The notes under the pieces are model-generated. The model did no database searches, had not been told where the DNA came from, and worked only from the letters and a program-made list of their open reading frames with translations. Source: Hypericum androsaemum (Eukaryota; Streptophyta; Magnoliopsida; Malpighiales; Hypericaceae). From it: a DNA stretch of 64,000 bases. Of the stretch, positions 12,172 to 24,618 are shown piece by piece. The DNA is taken from contig OZ023192.1 of the NCBI GenBank assembly GCA_963995505.1, positions 5,315,001 to 5,379,000 on the forward strand, read 5' to 3'. The stretch's first letter is position 1, and each line of letters starts with the position of its first letter. The position numbers were made by a program, and so were the translations under genes.

Positions 12172-12431
12172 ATTAATTCATGGTGAATTGTAACTTGGTG
12201 CTTGTCAATGAATCTTAAGTTTACTATATGTTTCAGCTACTCAATTTTCCATTTAATACGAGTTCTTCTTTTATTTATGTACAATAGACCATTCTTCACT
12301 TCGTATTACATCATGAAAATCAATTGTTATCCAATATTTCTAAAAACGAACCAACCAGAGATCGACTTTCTCTGCTCTCAGGATCACGATCCGACGGCCC
12401 ATACGCGTTGACGCAAATGTCTTCAAGTTTT
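12172..12431. other. Duplicated SAUR spacer, left part
   Basis: The 3' flank of the plus-class SAUR, homologous to 3940-4240 and 28860-29075, up to the insertion point of copia element 2. No gene. Confidence 0.6.
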
Positions 12432-13056
12432 TTTTGGGTATGGAGCCTGAGAAGCGGTTCGAAACTTGATCGAATGGATTCGGAGCTCGGGGACGCTCAG
12501 GGATCATTCGGGTCAAGAGGCGGAGCCGAGAAGTCGATGCGAAGAGGTGAAAGAGGTTGGAGGCAGCAACCCGGTGGCCGCCGGCACCAAATCCACCCGC
12601 GAACCCGGTGAACGCCTGGTGGTCGGCAGACGCCACCCAGCCTGCGTTTGGCCTCCGAATTTCTGCCAGATGTTGGAAAAAAATGCCCCTGTGTGTTGCT
12701 TTTGTTCCTAGAGTTGTGGGCCTATATATACCCTTTGTAACTCATTTGCAAACTCCTAAGAGAGAGAGTGTGAGGCCATTGTGTGTGGCTAGAGAGAAAA
12801 GAGAAGAACCCTAAGAGAGTACGGATACCAAAGTGTGGCTTTCTCTTGTAGTGTGAGTGAAACACAAGTGCATAGTAAAATATCTCCTGGCTTGGTATGC
12901 CCCCGAACGTAGATCGTTGTGAATCAAACCGGCTAACCAAATATTATCTCTCCTCTTGTGCTTTTCCTTTGTGTTTTGTGAGTTCGTGCTTCTCGTTGTG
13001 ATTGTGGTTCGCTTATGTGCTTGTGGGTACTGTGTGGGTCTACTTGATTCCCAACA
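12432..13056 (+). repeat. 5' LTR of copia element 2
   Basis: A 625-bp direct repeat of 17515-18174. The 3' copy has an extra GC-rich stretch near 17660-17700, which accounts for most of the length difference. Confidence 0.9.
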
Positions 13057-13083
13057 ATTGGTATCAGAGCTCGGGTTTAGAGC

Positions 13084-16000
13084 GTGGAGGGAGCGGCCAT
13101 GATGGGTGAAGTTAAATCACCGGTAGAGAAGTTCGACGGCGTGGATTATGGCTTTTGGAAAATGCAAACCGAAGACTACTTGTACGGGAAGGACTTGCAT
13201 TTGCCGCTTGGTGAGAAGAAGCCTGCCAATATGAAGAAAGAGGAGTGGAAGCTCCTAGACTGCAAGGCCATGAGTGTAGTGCGTCTTTCTTTGTCTAGGA
13301 ATGTGGCTCTACATATTATGAAGGACAAGACCATGAAAGACATGCTAAAGATGTTATCCGATATGTATGAGAAGCCCTCGGCGGTCAATAAGGTTCATTT
13401 GGCTCTTTAACCTTAGGATGGCGGGGGGCACAATGGTGGCAAAGCATCTCAATGATTTCAATATGACAATCTCTCAATTGAGTTCGGTGAAGATCGACTT
13501 TGATGATGAGGTACAAGTCCTAATCCTACTTAGTTCCTACCCGATAGTTGGAGTCGCACAGTCACGGCGGTGAGTGCCTCAGCAGGGAAGGTAACACTCA
13601 AGCTTGATGAGGTGAGGGACTTAGTAATTAGTGAAGAGATTTGAAGGAAGGAATCTGATGTAGCCTGGGTACGGCATTGAGTATGGGTAATAGGGGGAGA
13701 TCCTATTCTAAGTCAAAGGGGAAGAAGGAAAGGAGGAGATCCAAGTCCAAGTCGAAGGGCAATTCAGAGAAGGATAGGAGTACCGTTCAATTTTGGAATT
13801 GCAAGAAGTATGGTCATTTTAGGGACCAATGCACGGCACCAAAGAAAAAAGATGGCAAGTCGGCTAATGCCACAATGGAAGATCATAGAGAATCCTTGGT
13901 TTTAAGCGTGGGAAGCCCGTTGGAAGCATGGGTATTAGATTCGGGTGCCTCCTTCCACTCTTGTAGTGATGCGAGTATGATGGAGAGGTACACCTAGGCA
14001 ACTTGGGCAAAGTCTATCTAGCGGATGATGAGGCTTTAGAAGTTGTGGGAAAATGGGATGTAAGAATCCACACTCCTAATGGTTTGGTGTTGGTGTTGAA
14101 GAGTGTGAGACACGTTCCAGAGTTGAAGAGGAACTTGCTATCTGTGGGGTAACTTGATGATAAGGGTTACGCGATGACCTTTAGTTGCAAGACATGGAAG
14201 ATCACAAAGGGAGCCATGGTGGTGGCTCGAGATGAAAAGGAAGGAATGTTGTACATGATAAGGAACACCAATAGCATCAATCTTGTAAGAGCCATGGATG
14301 ATGTGGGCTTATGGCATAGTCGCCTAGGTCATATGAGTGAGAAGGGGATGCGGGTGCTACATGAGAAGGGGAAGCTACCGGGCCTCAAGATCGTAGATGT
14401 GGGTCTTTGTGAGAATTGTGTTCTTGGAAAGCAAAAGAGAGTGAGCTTTTTGAGAAGTGACAAACCCCCAAAGGAGGAGAAGCTCGAGTTGGTCTAAAGT
14501 GACTTGTGGAGACTGGCATCGGTGGCGTCCTTGTATGGTTCTTTGTACTAAATGACCTTCATCGATGATTCCATGATGAAGTTGTGGGTCTACTTTCTAA
14601 AATATAAGTCTAAAGCCTTTGATGCTTTTAGAAAGTGGAGAGCCCTTGTGGAGAAGAAGACGAGTCTTAAGGTGAAGTACTTGAGATCCGACAATGACGG
14701 AGAGTACGAGCTTCAAGAGTTCAAAGATTACTGTACGGTGAATGGGATACGCATGAAGAAGACAGTAGATGGAACCCCTCAACAAAATGGCATCGCGAAG
14801 AGGATGAACATGATAATTAATGAGAGAGCTATGGCCATGAGGTTGAAGTGTGGCCTACCAAAGATATTTTGGGCAGATGCAGTGAACACTGCAGCTTTCT
14901 TGATCAATAGAGAACCATCAAGCCCTTTGGAGAACAGGATATCGGAGGAGACTTGGAGTGGTAGGGAGATTGATCTAACCTACCTTTGGGTGTTGGTTAT
15001 GTTGTCTATGTTCATGTGAATACAGGTGAAAGGAGCAAGCTAGATGCCAAGTCCAAGAAGTGCACGTTCATTGGATATGAAGAAGATAATTTTGGTTTCA
15101 GGCTATAGGATGAGAAGAACTACAAGGATGTGAGAAGTCGGGATGTCATATTCAATGAGAAGGTATTGTACAAAGACACGGGGAGTGTACCCAATGAGGT
15201 GGGTTCTAGCAGTGAGATGGTCGAGTTTGACATCTCAAACTCGGGTGGGAGAAAGAAGGTACGAGGTGGCCAAGAGTTTGAGGAGGAAGCGGGTCCAAGT
15301 TCTCCATCGCTAGTGGTTCTGGTGAGGAGGTCAACTAGACAACATGGGTCTCCGGATAGAAATTTGCTAGCTAATTTCTACATCCTACTCACTGATTGAG
15401 ATCCGACAATGGTGGAGAGTGCGAGCTTCAAGAGTTCAAAAATTATTGTGCGGCGAATAGGATACGTATGGAGAAGACAGTAGCTGGAACCCCTCAACAA
15501 AATGGCATCACGAAGAGGATGAATAGGACAATCAAAGAGAGAGCTAGGGCCATGAGGTTGAAGTGTGGCCTACCAAAGATATTTTGGGCGGATAGAGTGA
15601 ACACCGCGACTTTCTTGATCAATAGTGGACCATCAATCCCTTTGAAGAACAGGATACCAGAGGATGCTTGGAGTGGTAGGGAGATTGATGTACCTACCTT
15701 CGGGTGTTTGGTTGTATTGTTTATGTTCATGTGAATGCAGGTGAAAGGAGCAAGCTAGATGCCAAGTCCAAGAAGTGCACGTTCATTGGATATGGAAGAG
15801 ATGATTTCGGTATCAGGCTATAGGATGAGAAGAACCACAAGGTTGTGAGAAGTCGGGATGTCATATTCAATGAGAAGGTATTGTACAAGGACATATGGAG
15901 TGTACCCGATGAGGTGGGTTCTAACAGTGAGATGGTCGAGTTAGACATCTCGAACTCGGGTGGGAGCAAGAAGGTACGAGGTGGCCAAGAGGCCGAGGAG

Positions 16001-17490
16001 GAAGCGGGACCACGTTCTCCACCGCCAGTGGTTCCGGTGAGGAGGTAACTAGACAACGTAGGTCTCCAGATTAAAATTTGTCAGCTAATTTCTACATCCT
16101 ACTCACTGATGGAGGGGAGCCTGAAGAGTTTGCAGAGGTCCGTGAGAGTGGACAAGAGGACAAGTGGAAGCTTGCAATGGATGACGAGATAGAGTCATTG
16201 AGGAGTAATGGGACTTGGAAACTAGTCAAACTCTCTAAAAGTAAGAAGGTGATGCAAAACAAGTGTGTGTATAGGGTTAAGCAAGAGGCGGATGGCACCG
16301 AGCATTACAAGGAAAGACTCGTTGTGAAGGGAATTAAGCAGAAATACGGTATTAATTTTACCAACGTTTTCACTCCCGTGGTGAAGCTTACCACTATTAG
16401 TATGGTGTTGAGTATGGTGGCTTTGGAGAATTTGATGTTAGAGCAAATGGATGTGAGACGTTCTTTCTTCATGGTGATCTGGATGAGAAGATCTACATGA
16501 AACAACCGGAGGGGTACTTGTCGAGTTGTAATGGTGAGTTTGTGTGCAGGTTGAGGAAGAGCTTGTATGGATTGAAGCAAGCTCCGAGACAGTGGTACAA
16601 GAAGTTTGATGGGTTCATGCACGAGATAGAGTTTGTGCGGTGTGAAGCTGACCGTTGTTGCTATTTTAAGAGTTTTGACAAGAGCTGTATCATCCTCCTG
16701 CTTTATGTTGATGACATGTTGATAGCAGGCTCTAGTGCTCGTGAGGTGAGCAAAGTGAAGAAGCAATTGTCTAAGAGGTTTTCCATGAATGATTTGGGGG
16801 AGGCTAAGCAAATCCTTAGGATGAGGATTGAGAGGAACAAGGCAGAAAGAAAGCTGTTTCTCTCACAGTCTGAATACATTGAGAAAGTGTTGAAGAGGTT
16901 CAACTTGCAAAAGGCCAAGCCCAAGTCGACTCCTTTAGATGGGCACTTTAAGCTATCCAAGAAGGATTCGCCTAAGAGTGAGGCAGAGAAGGCTCAAATA
17001 GAGAAGACTCCTTATGCATTGGCGGTGGGTAGCTTGATGTATGCTATGATTTGCATAAGGCCAGACATAGCACATGCGGTGGGAGTAGTGAGCAAGTTTA
17101 TGAGCAATCCGGGTGAGCAACATTGGGTCGCAGTGAAGTGGATCAATGGCTACTTGACAGGTACTACTAAGAAGTGCCTTTGTTTTGAGGGCAAAGATGT
17201 AAGGCTCATAAGGTATTGTGATACGGACTTGGGGTCCAATGATGATGACGAGGAGAGGAGCACGAGTGGTTATGTGTTTACGCTGGGAGGGACATTGATA
17301 TCTTGGGCCTCGAGGTTGCAAAAGGTGGTGGCCTTGTCAATCGCATAAAGTGAGTACGTGGCGTGACGGAAGCAAGCAAAGAAATGGTATGGTTGCAAAG
17401 TTTTTTGGGAAAATTGGGGAAGGAGCAAATTGAAAGTGTGCTCCACAGTGATAGCCAAAGTGCGATACATTTGGCAAAGAATCTTGCCTT
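13084..17490 (+). pseudogene. gag-pol of copia element 2, interrupted
   Basis: Pieces in order: gag (13084-13410, 'FDGVDYGFWKMQTEDYL', then frameshifted); zinc knuckle and protease (13677-13997, 'NCKKYGHFRDQC' and 'AWVLDSGASFHSC'); gag-pre-integrase (14174-14497, 'LWHSRLGHMSEKGM'); integrase (14552-15019); duplicated integrase end and linker (to 16109); reverse transcriptase start (16078-16500); RT and RNase H (16497-17348, 'LYVDDMLIAG', 'YALAVGSLMYAM'). A one-base frameshift near 16460 splits the RT between 'EQMDV' and 'DEKIYMKQPEGY'-type sequence. Several stops make the polyprotein non-functional. The gag type and motifs are those of TNT1/Tork-like elements. Confidence 0.88.
14681..16109 (+). 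repeat. Tandem 715-bp duplication inside copia element 2
   Basis: Bases 14681-15395 are repeated as 15396-16109. Both copies start TTGAGATCCGACAATG and end CATCCTACTCACTGA. Each encodes the C-terminal integrase stretch 'TPQQNGI' and the linker 'MRSRDVIFNEKVLYKD'. The copies have many substitutions between them, so the duplication is not very recent. Confidence 0.93.
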
Positions 17491-17514
17491 CCACTCAGTC
17501 TCCAGATGGGATAT

Positions 17515-18174
17515 TATTGGGTATGGAGCCTGAGAAGCAGTTCGGGACTTGATCGAATGGATTCGGTACTCGAGGACGCTCGGGGATCATTCGGGTCAAG
17601 AGGTGGAGCCGAGAAGTTGAGGCGAAGAGGCGAAAGAGGTTGGAGGCAGCAGCCCGGCGGCTGCCAGCTGCCAATTTTCGTGAAGAGTGGCGGGCGCAGG
17701 CCCCAAATCCACTCTCGAACTCGGCGGATGTCGGGTGGCCGGTGGATGCCATCCGGCCCGCGTTTGGCCTCCGAATTTCTGCCAGATGTTGGAAAAAAAT
17801 GCCCATGCGTGTTTCTTTTGCTTCCTAGGGTTGTTGGGCCTATATATACCCCCTTGTAACTTATTTGTAACCCCTGAGAGAGAATGTGTGAGACCATTGT
17901 CTGTAGCTAGAGAGAAAAGAGAAGAACCCCAAAAGAGTGTGGGTGCCAGAGTGTGGCTTTTTCTTGTAGTGTGAGTGAAACACAAGTGCATAGTAAAATA
18001 TCTCCTGGCTTGGTATGCCCCCAAACGTAGATCGTTGTGGATAGAACCGGATAACCAAATATTGTCTCTCTTCTTGTACTTTTTCTTTGTGTTTTGTGAG
18101 TTCGTGCTTCTCGTTGTGATTGTGATTTTCTTGTGTTCTTGTGGGTATTGTGTGGGTCCACTCGGTTGCCAACA
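17515..18174 (+). repeat. 3' LTR of copia element 2
   Basis: A 660-bp direct repeat of the 5' LTR, ending CCAACA and followed by the target duplication GTTTT. Confidence 0.9.
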
Positions 18175-19028
18175 GTTTTAAGGTTCATTTGATCAGCTCT
18201 AAGTTCAGGGGTCATGGTCCGACGGTCCAACCGTCGGTCGGACTGCATTTTCTAAAACAATGTTGTATATATTAGCGGCTAGTATGCTGTGTCTAGCTCT
18301 ACATTGGCCACTTCATTATAGTGTTTTAGTATCCACTTCCTCGCGTTCCTGTCTTGGTGAGATGGTCTATGTTTGGTTTCATTAGTTGTTTGGTTTACTG
18401 GGATTGGCTGCTCGGTTAATTGATGGCAGGAAGCTGGTTCTCCCCACAGTAGCATGATGGAATAAAATAGAATTTGATGATACATAGTTTTCCGCAATTG
18501 GTTCTGTTTCAAATAATTTCTTGATACAGAATCCCGTCTTAAACGATACAACGTAGCTGTATCGGACTGCAGACCATCTGAGTGCAATGATGGTTTGCTT
18601 GTAGTAATTTTTCGGTAGTCCAATTCAAATGGTTTTGCAAATAAGCTCTGCGCCATTGATAAATTCAGCAGCAGGATGGCAAACGTAAGGATTCCCTTCC
18701 TAGAGTATTGCACTGTCGATTGGAGATTACCACATCTCTAGCTGAATGTGTGGTGAGTTTGTTATAACTGTTAACAATCCATCCACTCATCGTCTTAAGG
18801 TTTTGAATTATATGTCAATAATTGAGTTAATTGATCCAATAGTTGCTCGAATGACAATTCAATGAAGGATTGAAGAACTCAGATTGAAAGACAAAACTAA
18901 GCAGATGAAGGATATAGCAACCTTAAAAACCACAATTTACATTCACATGAAATCAACACGCAAATACAATCCTATCGATACTTTTCTTGTCCCGAAAATA
19001 ATGAAGCTGACTCGGCCCGACAACTATC
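18175..19028. other. Duplicated SAUR spacer
   Basis: Non-coding, homologous to the spacers at 4200-4560, 9540-10060 and 21400-21800. About 18718-18835 is the TRIM-type terminal repeat copy. The open frame on the minus strand (18279-18713) has no recognisable domain and is paralleled by broken frames in the other spacers, so I do not call it a gene. Confidence 0.55.
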
Positions 19029-19385
19029 TCACATGGAACTAAGCAATGCCTCGTCAATTCTAAGCGAGAACCTTTTTTCTAAAAGTGAGACTATGCACTC
19101 TAGGAACACAGCATCACATGGAAACCTGATAGGCCCATCACTTGGTAGTCCATAGGCATCTTCGGAAAGCTTGAACAATTCTTTAACAATGTCATGGCGT
19201 AGACACGATATTGGGATGGCGAAACGCTTCCGATCAATAGTATAAACAATGAAACGGCCTATTGAGCTGCTACTGGAACCGTCGTAGTTCTTTGACGAAC
19301 TACTGAGAGAAATTCTCTTTCTATTCGCGACCACCAGCTTCCTCCATTTCCTGGCCATCTTAACGAGCTTCTTTGGGCTATGCAT
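19029..19385 (-). CDS. SAUR: SAUR family protein (minus class), C-terminally truncated
   Basis: A 118-residue frame starting MHSPKKLVKMARKWRKLVV, with the full SAUR core ('IVYTIDRKRFAIPISCL', 'LFKLSEDAYGLPSDGPI', 'PCDAVFLECIVSLL'). Compared with the intact minus-class genes (139-143 residues) it stops about 25 residues early, because a CGA codon after 'LLSSM' has become TGA. The lost tail is outside the core, so a protein may still work. The upstream box is also decayed (19511-19543), which argues for a gene drifting toward loss. Paired head-to-head with 20787. Confidence 0.75.
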   Translation of the reverse strand: MHSPKKLVKMARKWRKLVVANRKRISLSSSSKNYDGSSSSSIGRFIVYTIDRKRFAIPISCLRHDIVKELFKLSEDAYGLPSDGPIRFPCDAVFLECIVSLLEKRFSLRIDEALLSSM

Positions 19386-20786
19386 ATTTATTTTTGGGTT
19401 ATTGGCGAGATTTTTTTGAGAAGTTATTAGTGAGATTGATTCTTAGAACAATGACTAGCTTTATATGATAGAACTTGATGAATTTTGTGTGTGCTTATAT
19501 ATTCTAAGATTCTCAAACAGTCTCCGGATAGTTCAGCTGTCCGAAAATTGGTATCTAAGATAAAAAAATAATAATAATAATAATCCTGAGGTATACCGGT
19601 AGGTAAATTTAGTTATGTTATGTTATGTGAACATTGCTCTCGTCGATGTTTGATGTAACATCCCATCTGTCTTTGGCCTGTAGAAGGGAAACTACTAGAA
19701 AGTTTCTATCTAGTTATGACGAGGCTGTGATACCGAAGTAGTTAGTTGTCATTCAGTTATAGTTAGTTGGGTACCTATACATAAATAGAATGAGTAACGT
19801 ATGTTTAAGATTATAATAATCAATCAACAAGAGTTGATTCGATGATATATTGTTACTATATTATTTAGTAGACAACATATTATTTTATTAGTTAAATTAA
19901 CTATTTGACTAAATGGAGATAGTCTATATTTTAGGAAGCTCGATATTGCTTAAATTAATTTGGATTATTTTAAATTTAATGAGTAAATACCGGTTAATAT
20001 CAATATTTTAAAAATTGTGGTCTAATTGACGGCTCGACCGATCAGACCGCTATATGAGACCAACAATCTATTTTTGACCAAAAATTGAAGAACGGTTTGA
20101 CCGTTCAAATCCTATTTCGCCCAGAAGATGAAAAATGGATGAAAAAAATAAAAAAATCCAAAAAATAGGAAAGCTAACAAAAGTTACAAATTAACCAAAA
20201 GAAATCTATTTCTTGTTGTTGAATAGTTGAACTTAGTTTAAAATTTTGTCATTTTTATGTTAAATTAAATATATTTTACAATATTTATAATTATTCGTGT
20301 AAAAAGGAAAAAAATATCGGTCAGATCGGTGGCTTGACCACATAGACAAGGTGAACAGGAAAATAGAAGATTTTCAGGTCGCCTTTTTACATTATTTTTT
20401 ATTCAGAATGATTAGTACTGTACAAAGTTTGTTAAAATATAGGGGAGAATCAACCGGACACAGTATTGTCCTGATTGCCTGAAAACAAAATCTATGAACT
20501 TGACGAAAAGACAGATGGGATGTTACATCAAGTTTAAACTTTAGAGCGATGTTCGAATAACAGATCATGACTAATTCTGGTAGGTAAGGTGATTTCATAT
20601 TATAAAATATTATTATTTACCATATAGCTCATAATTTTTGCATAGTAAATTCCAAAACCAGGAAGGCTAAACTATGTGGAGAGCCTTGAGCATTAGTATA
20701 TATACAAACAATTTGCACCAAGTTCTATTACCCTTTCATCCCAGCTCTAAGAATCAATCTCAAGCTTCACCAAACAGCCCAAAAAA
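19386..20786. promoter_or_regulatory. Divergent SAUR promoter region (pair 2)
   Basis: A 1.4-kb region between head-to-head SAURs. The plus side has the conserved box from 20666 and TATATATA at 20697-20704. The minus side has an ATATATAAG-like TATA near 19493-19502 and a degraded box. About 19850-20370 is AT-rich DNA without a counterpart in the other pairs. It contains 'GACGGCTCGACCGATCAGACC' type sequence typical of decayed plant repeats. No gene. Confidence 0.5.
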
Positions 20787-21113
20787 ATGCTTAGCCCAAA
20801 GAACTTTCATAAAATAGCCAGGAAATGGAGAAAGCTTGTGATCACAAATAGATTGAGAATTCCTCTCAAGAGTTCATCAAACAGTTGTAAGGGTACCACC
20901 AATTATTCAATAGGCCATTTCGTTGTATATACCATTGATGAGAAGCCGTTTGTCATCCCTCTACCTTATCTTTGCAATAACGCTTTCGAAGAATTGTTGA
21001 TGCGCTCGGAAGAAGCGTTTGGACTACCAAGTAAAGGGCCTATCAAATTTCCATACTCTCACTTATCAAAGAAGATGCGTCTTTTAGAATACAGCAAACA
21101 CTGCTTCATTTGA
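20787..21113 (+). pseudogene. SAUR: SAUR pseudogene (plus class), 25-bp deletion
   Basis: The start MLSPKNFHKIARKWRKLVI and core 'GHFVVYTIDEKPFVIPLPYL' are normal up to 'GLPSKGPIKFPY'. There 25 bp are missing relative to the sister genes, between two CAT triplets (near 21052-21055). This removes the 'CDAVFLEY' segment and shifts the frame to an unrelated 20-residue tail. The usual C-terminal coding sequence and 3' region remain recognisable downstream to about 21168. The conserved aromatic/acidic core helix is lost, so I call it a pseudogene, though a 108-residue protein is possible. Confidence 0.85.
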
Positions 21114-22304
21114 AGCTGAAATGTTTTCAGGAGGACTAATGTATCAACCACTTGTCTTTGCATATTAAATTCATGGTGATTTGTAACTTGGGTGCTTGTA
21201 ATTGTATATTAAGTTTGCTATATGCTTTAAGTATCCAATTTTCCATTCAATGTTAATTCTTTTTTATACAAGTAAAATAGATCATTCTTCATCTCGTATA
21301 TCATCCTCAAAATCAACCGTAATCCGATATTTTTATATATGAACTGGAGAGTGAACTGCTCTGGTCTCCTGTCTTGATTGTCCAACTACATTGACCATAG
21401 GCCAAATATTTTTATTTTTATTTTGAGGTTGACCCGATCCACTGAAGGTTCCGGATGATGATAGGACCACCGGTTTGACCACGGTTTAATGCTGTAATCT
21501 ATTAACGGCTAGAATGTTCTTGCGTCTAGCTCTTTATACATTGGCTGCTTCATTATAGTATTGAACATGATGATGTATGATTTGCTTCAATTGGTTCTTT
21601 CTCAAATAATTTGCTGATACAGAATCCCGTCTTAAACGTAGCTGTATCGGATTGCAGTCCATATGAAAGCATTGATGATTTGTTTATAGTAATTTCTTCG
21701 GTATTCCTACTCCAGTGATACCGAAAATAGACTCTGCGTCATTGAAAATATCAGGAGAAAGATGGCGAACGTGAGAATTCCCTTTGTTTTTTTTTAAACG
21801 ATGATGATTTCCTAGTATTGCGATATGACGAGCAGAGAACGGACCAACCATTGTTTGTGAGGTTTGAGAGATTTTTAGGGTTTAAGAGATTTGGGAATTT
21901 GTAGGTGGTGTGGAGGTTGGTTTGTGGTTGTCAAAGGTAGCGAGGCCCAAGGGCCAGGGGGCATCGTTGAGCCTGATAATTGATTTTCATATATTTTGAA
22001 TAATCCGAATAAAAAAGTTTGTATATCAGATTTCGAGTTATATTTTCATCGATTGGGCATGTCCAAGATAATTGATTTTTGTATATTTCGTATTACAATT
22101 AATGATGTTGTTCAATAACTATCAGCAAATAGTTGATATATAGGAAAGTCAATTCACATGACAAAATCATGTAGTTTCAAAGAAATTAAATCTCTCACGT
22201 GGTGGCCGAAAATAAGCAAACTAGGCAACCTCTTTATCATGCCACCCTAACCAAACACATCCAATTTGACAAAAAATGTCTCAATTGCAAAACCTCCATA
22301 CCAA
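21114..22304. other. Duplicated SAUR spacer, then unique AT-rich DNA
   Basis: 21170-21860 is the spacer seen after the other plus-class SAURs. The rest is unique, with no supportable gene. Confidence 0.5.
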
Positions 22305-22639
22305 CTAATGCACAGTTTTCGAAGAAGAAAATCCAAATGCCACAAGAGAAAGGCGCATTGTATCACCAATTTTTTCCAAGTAACCACAAAGCGGACAAAG
22401 AGAATTCCAAATATCTAAGATCCATCTTCTTATCAAATTGTCCCTCATGAATAACTTACTTTTTAGGGCAATCCAAAGAAAATATTCCACCTTAAATAAA
22501 ATTTTACCTCTCCAAACTTTGGGGAGATCCAAAATTAGCCAATTCCGTTGAGTTTTGCTCTTGAGATGCTCGTCGCAAATGAGCTTAACAGTAAATTGAT
22601 TTTCTCCTTTATAAAACCAATTGATAGTGTCTGTGTGTA
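22305..22639 (-). pseudogene. LINE fragment (zf-RVT region), cut by assembly gap
   Basis: The minus-strand frame reads the region after LINE reverse transcriptase: 'DTINWFYKGENQFTV', then 'KVEYFLWIALKSKL', then 'LCPLCGYLEKIGDT'. This is the same domain type as at 445-1025. The frame continues up to the run of N, so the upstream reverse transcriptase, if any, would lie in the gap. The sequence to the left decays without a clear end. Confidence 0.7.
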
Positions 22640-22839
22640 NNNNNNNNNNNNNNNNNNNNNNNNNNNNNNNNNNNNNNNNNNNNNNNNNNNNNNNNNNNNN
22701 NNNNNNNNNNNNNNNNNNNNNNNNNNNNNNNNNNNNNNNNNNNNNNNNNNNNNNNNNNNNNNNNNNNNNNNNNNNNNNNNNNNNNNNNNNNNNNNNNNNN
22801 NNNNNNNNNNNNNNNNNNNNNNNNNNNNNNNNNNNNNNN
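22640..22839. other. Assembly gap (200 N)
   Basis: Exactly 200 N. The round size suggests a placeholder, so the true gap length is unknown. Confidence 0.97.
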
Positions 22840-24618
22840 AATACTATATATGTTAACATAAATTATATATGATAATAAAAATTATATATAGCAACCAAAA
22901 TCTTAGAAAGTAACCAAATTTTATATGGTGACCAAAATCAAAGTTGGTTTTTTTTTTGGGAAAGCTAAAATATTCTTGGTGACATCCATATATAGATACA
23001 AATATACGATATTATATTTATCTAAGATTTTATTATACATGAAAAACTCTCTAAATATTTGAAAGAAATTTTTTTAAAACCAACAGATTATCATAATTTT
23101 TTAATTCATAAACATATTTATTTTATTAAAAATAAATTTTCAATATTAAATTTAATAATTAATTGAAGCACATACTAAATCTGTAAAATATATTAAAACT
23201 GACATTAGTTTTTTTTGGGTAGAAAAACTGACATTAGTTGAACGTTTACTGCAAATTTTTACATAAATACGAGACGTCGTACAAACTTAACTTTGTCGTC
23301 ACCTTGTCTTCTCCTATCCTCTCTCGGCGTGCCCTCAGTTTTTTTCTTATATGGCTATATGCAATAAACTTTTTCATTCTGGTAATCTCTTTCATAAAGC
23401 TTTTACATTTAGTTAATAATTTTAATTTTACTTATTATTATAATGTGCACTAATATGATTATAGATATTGCTAAGCTAGTTGAGAAGTTAGAAACTCAAC
23501 CAAACCAGAGCAACATAGAATGTCTCGATGTCTTACACGAATTTCTAAAAAAATTAATCAAACAATTATTCCAAATAAATTACTCAAAATTCAACAAAAA
23601 TTTTTAGCTATTTTTATTGTTTAGTAACTTTGTTCTACTTTTTTTAGATTATTAAATTTTCTCAAGTGAATTATTTTTCGTTTGTAGAATATTTTTTCCT
23701 AAAAGTAAAATAATTTGTGTTAACTTGTTTTTAGTAAATATATATCGGTTTAGGACGTTGTCTATGATATTTTTTGGTTTTGTAGATAATTTTTTATTTA
23801 GGAAATTTGTTATATTCATTAATTTATTTGGTTTGGTAAAACTGTGAATAATTTAAATTTATGTGGAATTATTGTTAGACCCAGGTCGCTTCAGAACTGC
23901 GAATGATTAGCTATTACTTTTTTTTTTGGCGGGGCAATATTGCTTCGAATTGATTTTTAAAGAACCAACTTTAAAAGTAAGTTAAGGTTATTGGTTTTTT
24001 GTTTTCTTACCAACCCTTAACTCCCTAGAAGATTTTGCATCGAATCAAGTGAAGGTCATTGTTTCTTTGTTATTTTATCAACCGTTAATTATTATCATTC
24101 AATTCTTCTCCCATTTTCTTCAACTATACACAGTCTGAGTTGAACATATTTTAAAATACATAGCATTAGTGATTTAATACTAAAATCTAGACTAGTATAG
24201 GAGAAGTACAATGACTAGAGAGAAAGTTTAACTCAAATTTATATCTAATGATAGTGCTAGCAAATCGTATTTGAAGAAAAGGAGAGTTTGATTATTGAAG
24301 AAAGTAAGTTAGTTAATTATTTTGTGCTGTGTTGATGTGTTTTGTATCATTTATAGTCCTGACGACTATGAATCAGCATTAGGGCTTTCACTTGATTCGA
24401 TGCAAACTCTTCTAGGAATTTACTTGAAACTTCCTCACACCGAGAGGTCAGAGAAGTAAAGAACTAAGAGAGCTACCTTAGGAAGAGGATAGAAAAGGTT
24501 GAAGTTCAATCCTTAAAGAATTTAAAAAACCCAAGATATGGACTTATGTCGTTAATGTTCCAGCTCTACCAAAATGGGTCGCTTGATCAGTTAACGACCG
24601 ATGAGTTGGCTACTTTAA
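22840..24618. other. AT-rich non-coding region
   Basis: No supportable gene. A short inverted repeat of about 30 bp occurs (24030-24058 against 24388-24418, core TGCATCGAATCAAGTGAA). Confidence 0.5.

Larger units (their letters stand above)
12432..18174 (+). mobile_element. Ty1/copia LTR retrotransposon 2 (Tork/TNT1-like, degenerate)
   Basis: A 5743-bp element with LTRs at 12432-13056 and 17515-18174 and 5-bp target duplications GTTTT at 12427-12431 and 18175-18179. The LTRs end in CCAACA, and the mutated TGTTGGG start reads TTTTGGG and TATTGGG. The primer-binding site TGGTATCAGAGC lies 2 bp after the 5' LTR (13059-13070). The gag-pol order is copia-type. A tandem 715-bp duplication sits in the integrase-RT linker. 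The LTR start (GTATGGAGCCTGAG) is shared with the minus-strand element at 29081-33436, so the two are one family. Confidence 0.93.

Noticed and set aside
16305..16811. 168-residue minus-strand open frame
   Set aside because: Antisense to the reverse transcriptase of copia element 2.
18279..18713. 144-residue minus-strand frame in the SAUR spacer
   Set aside because: No recognisable domain, and the homologous stretch in other spacers (for example 4297-4485) is broken, so it is more likely non-coding.
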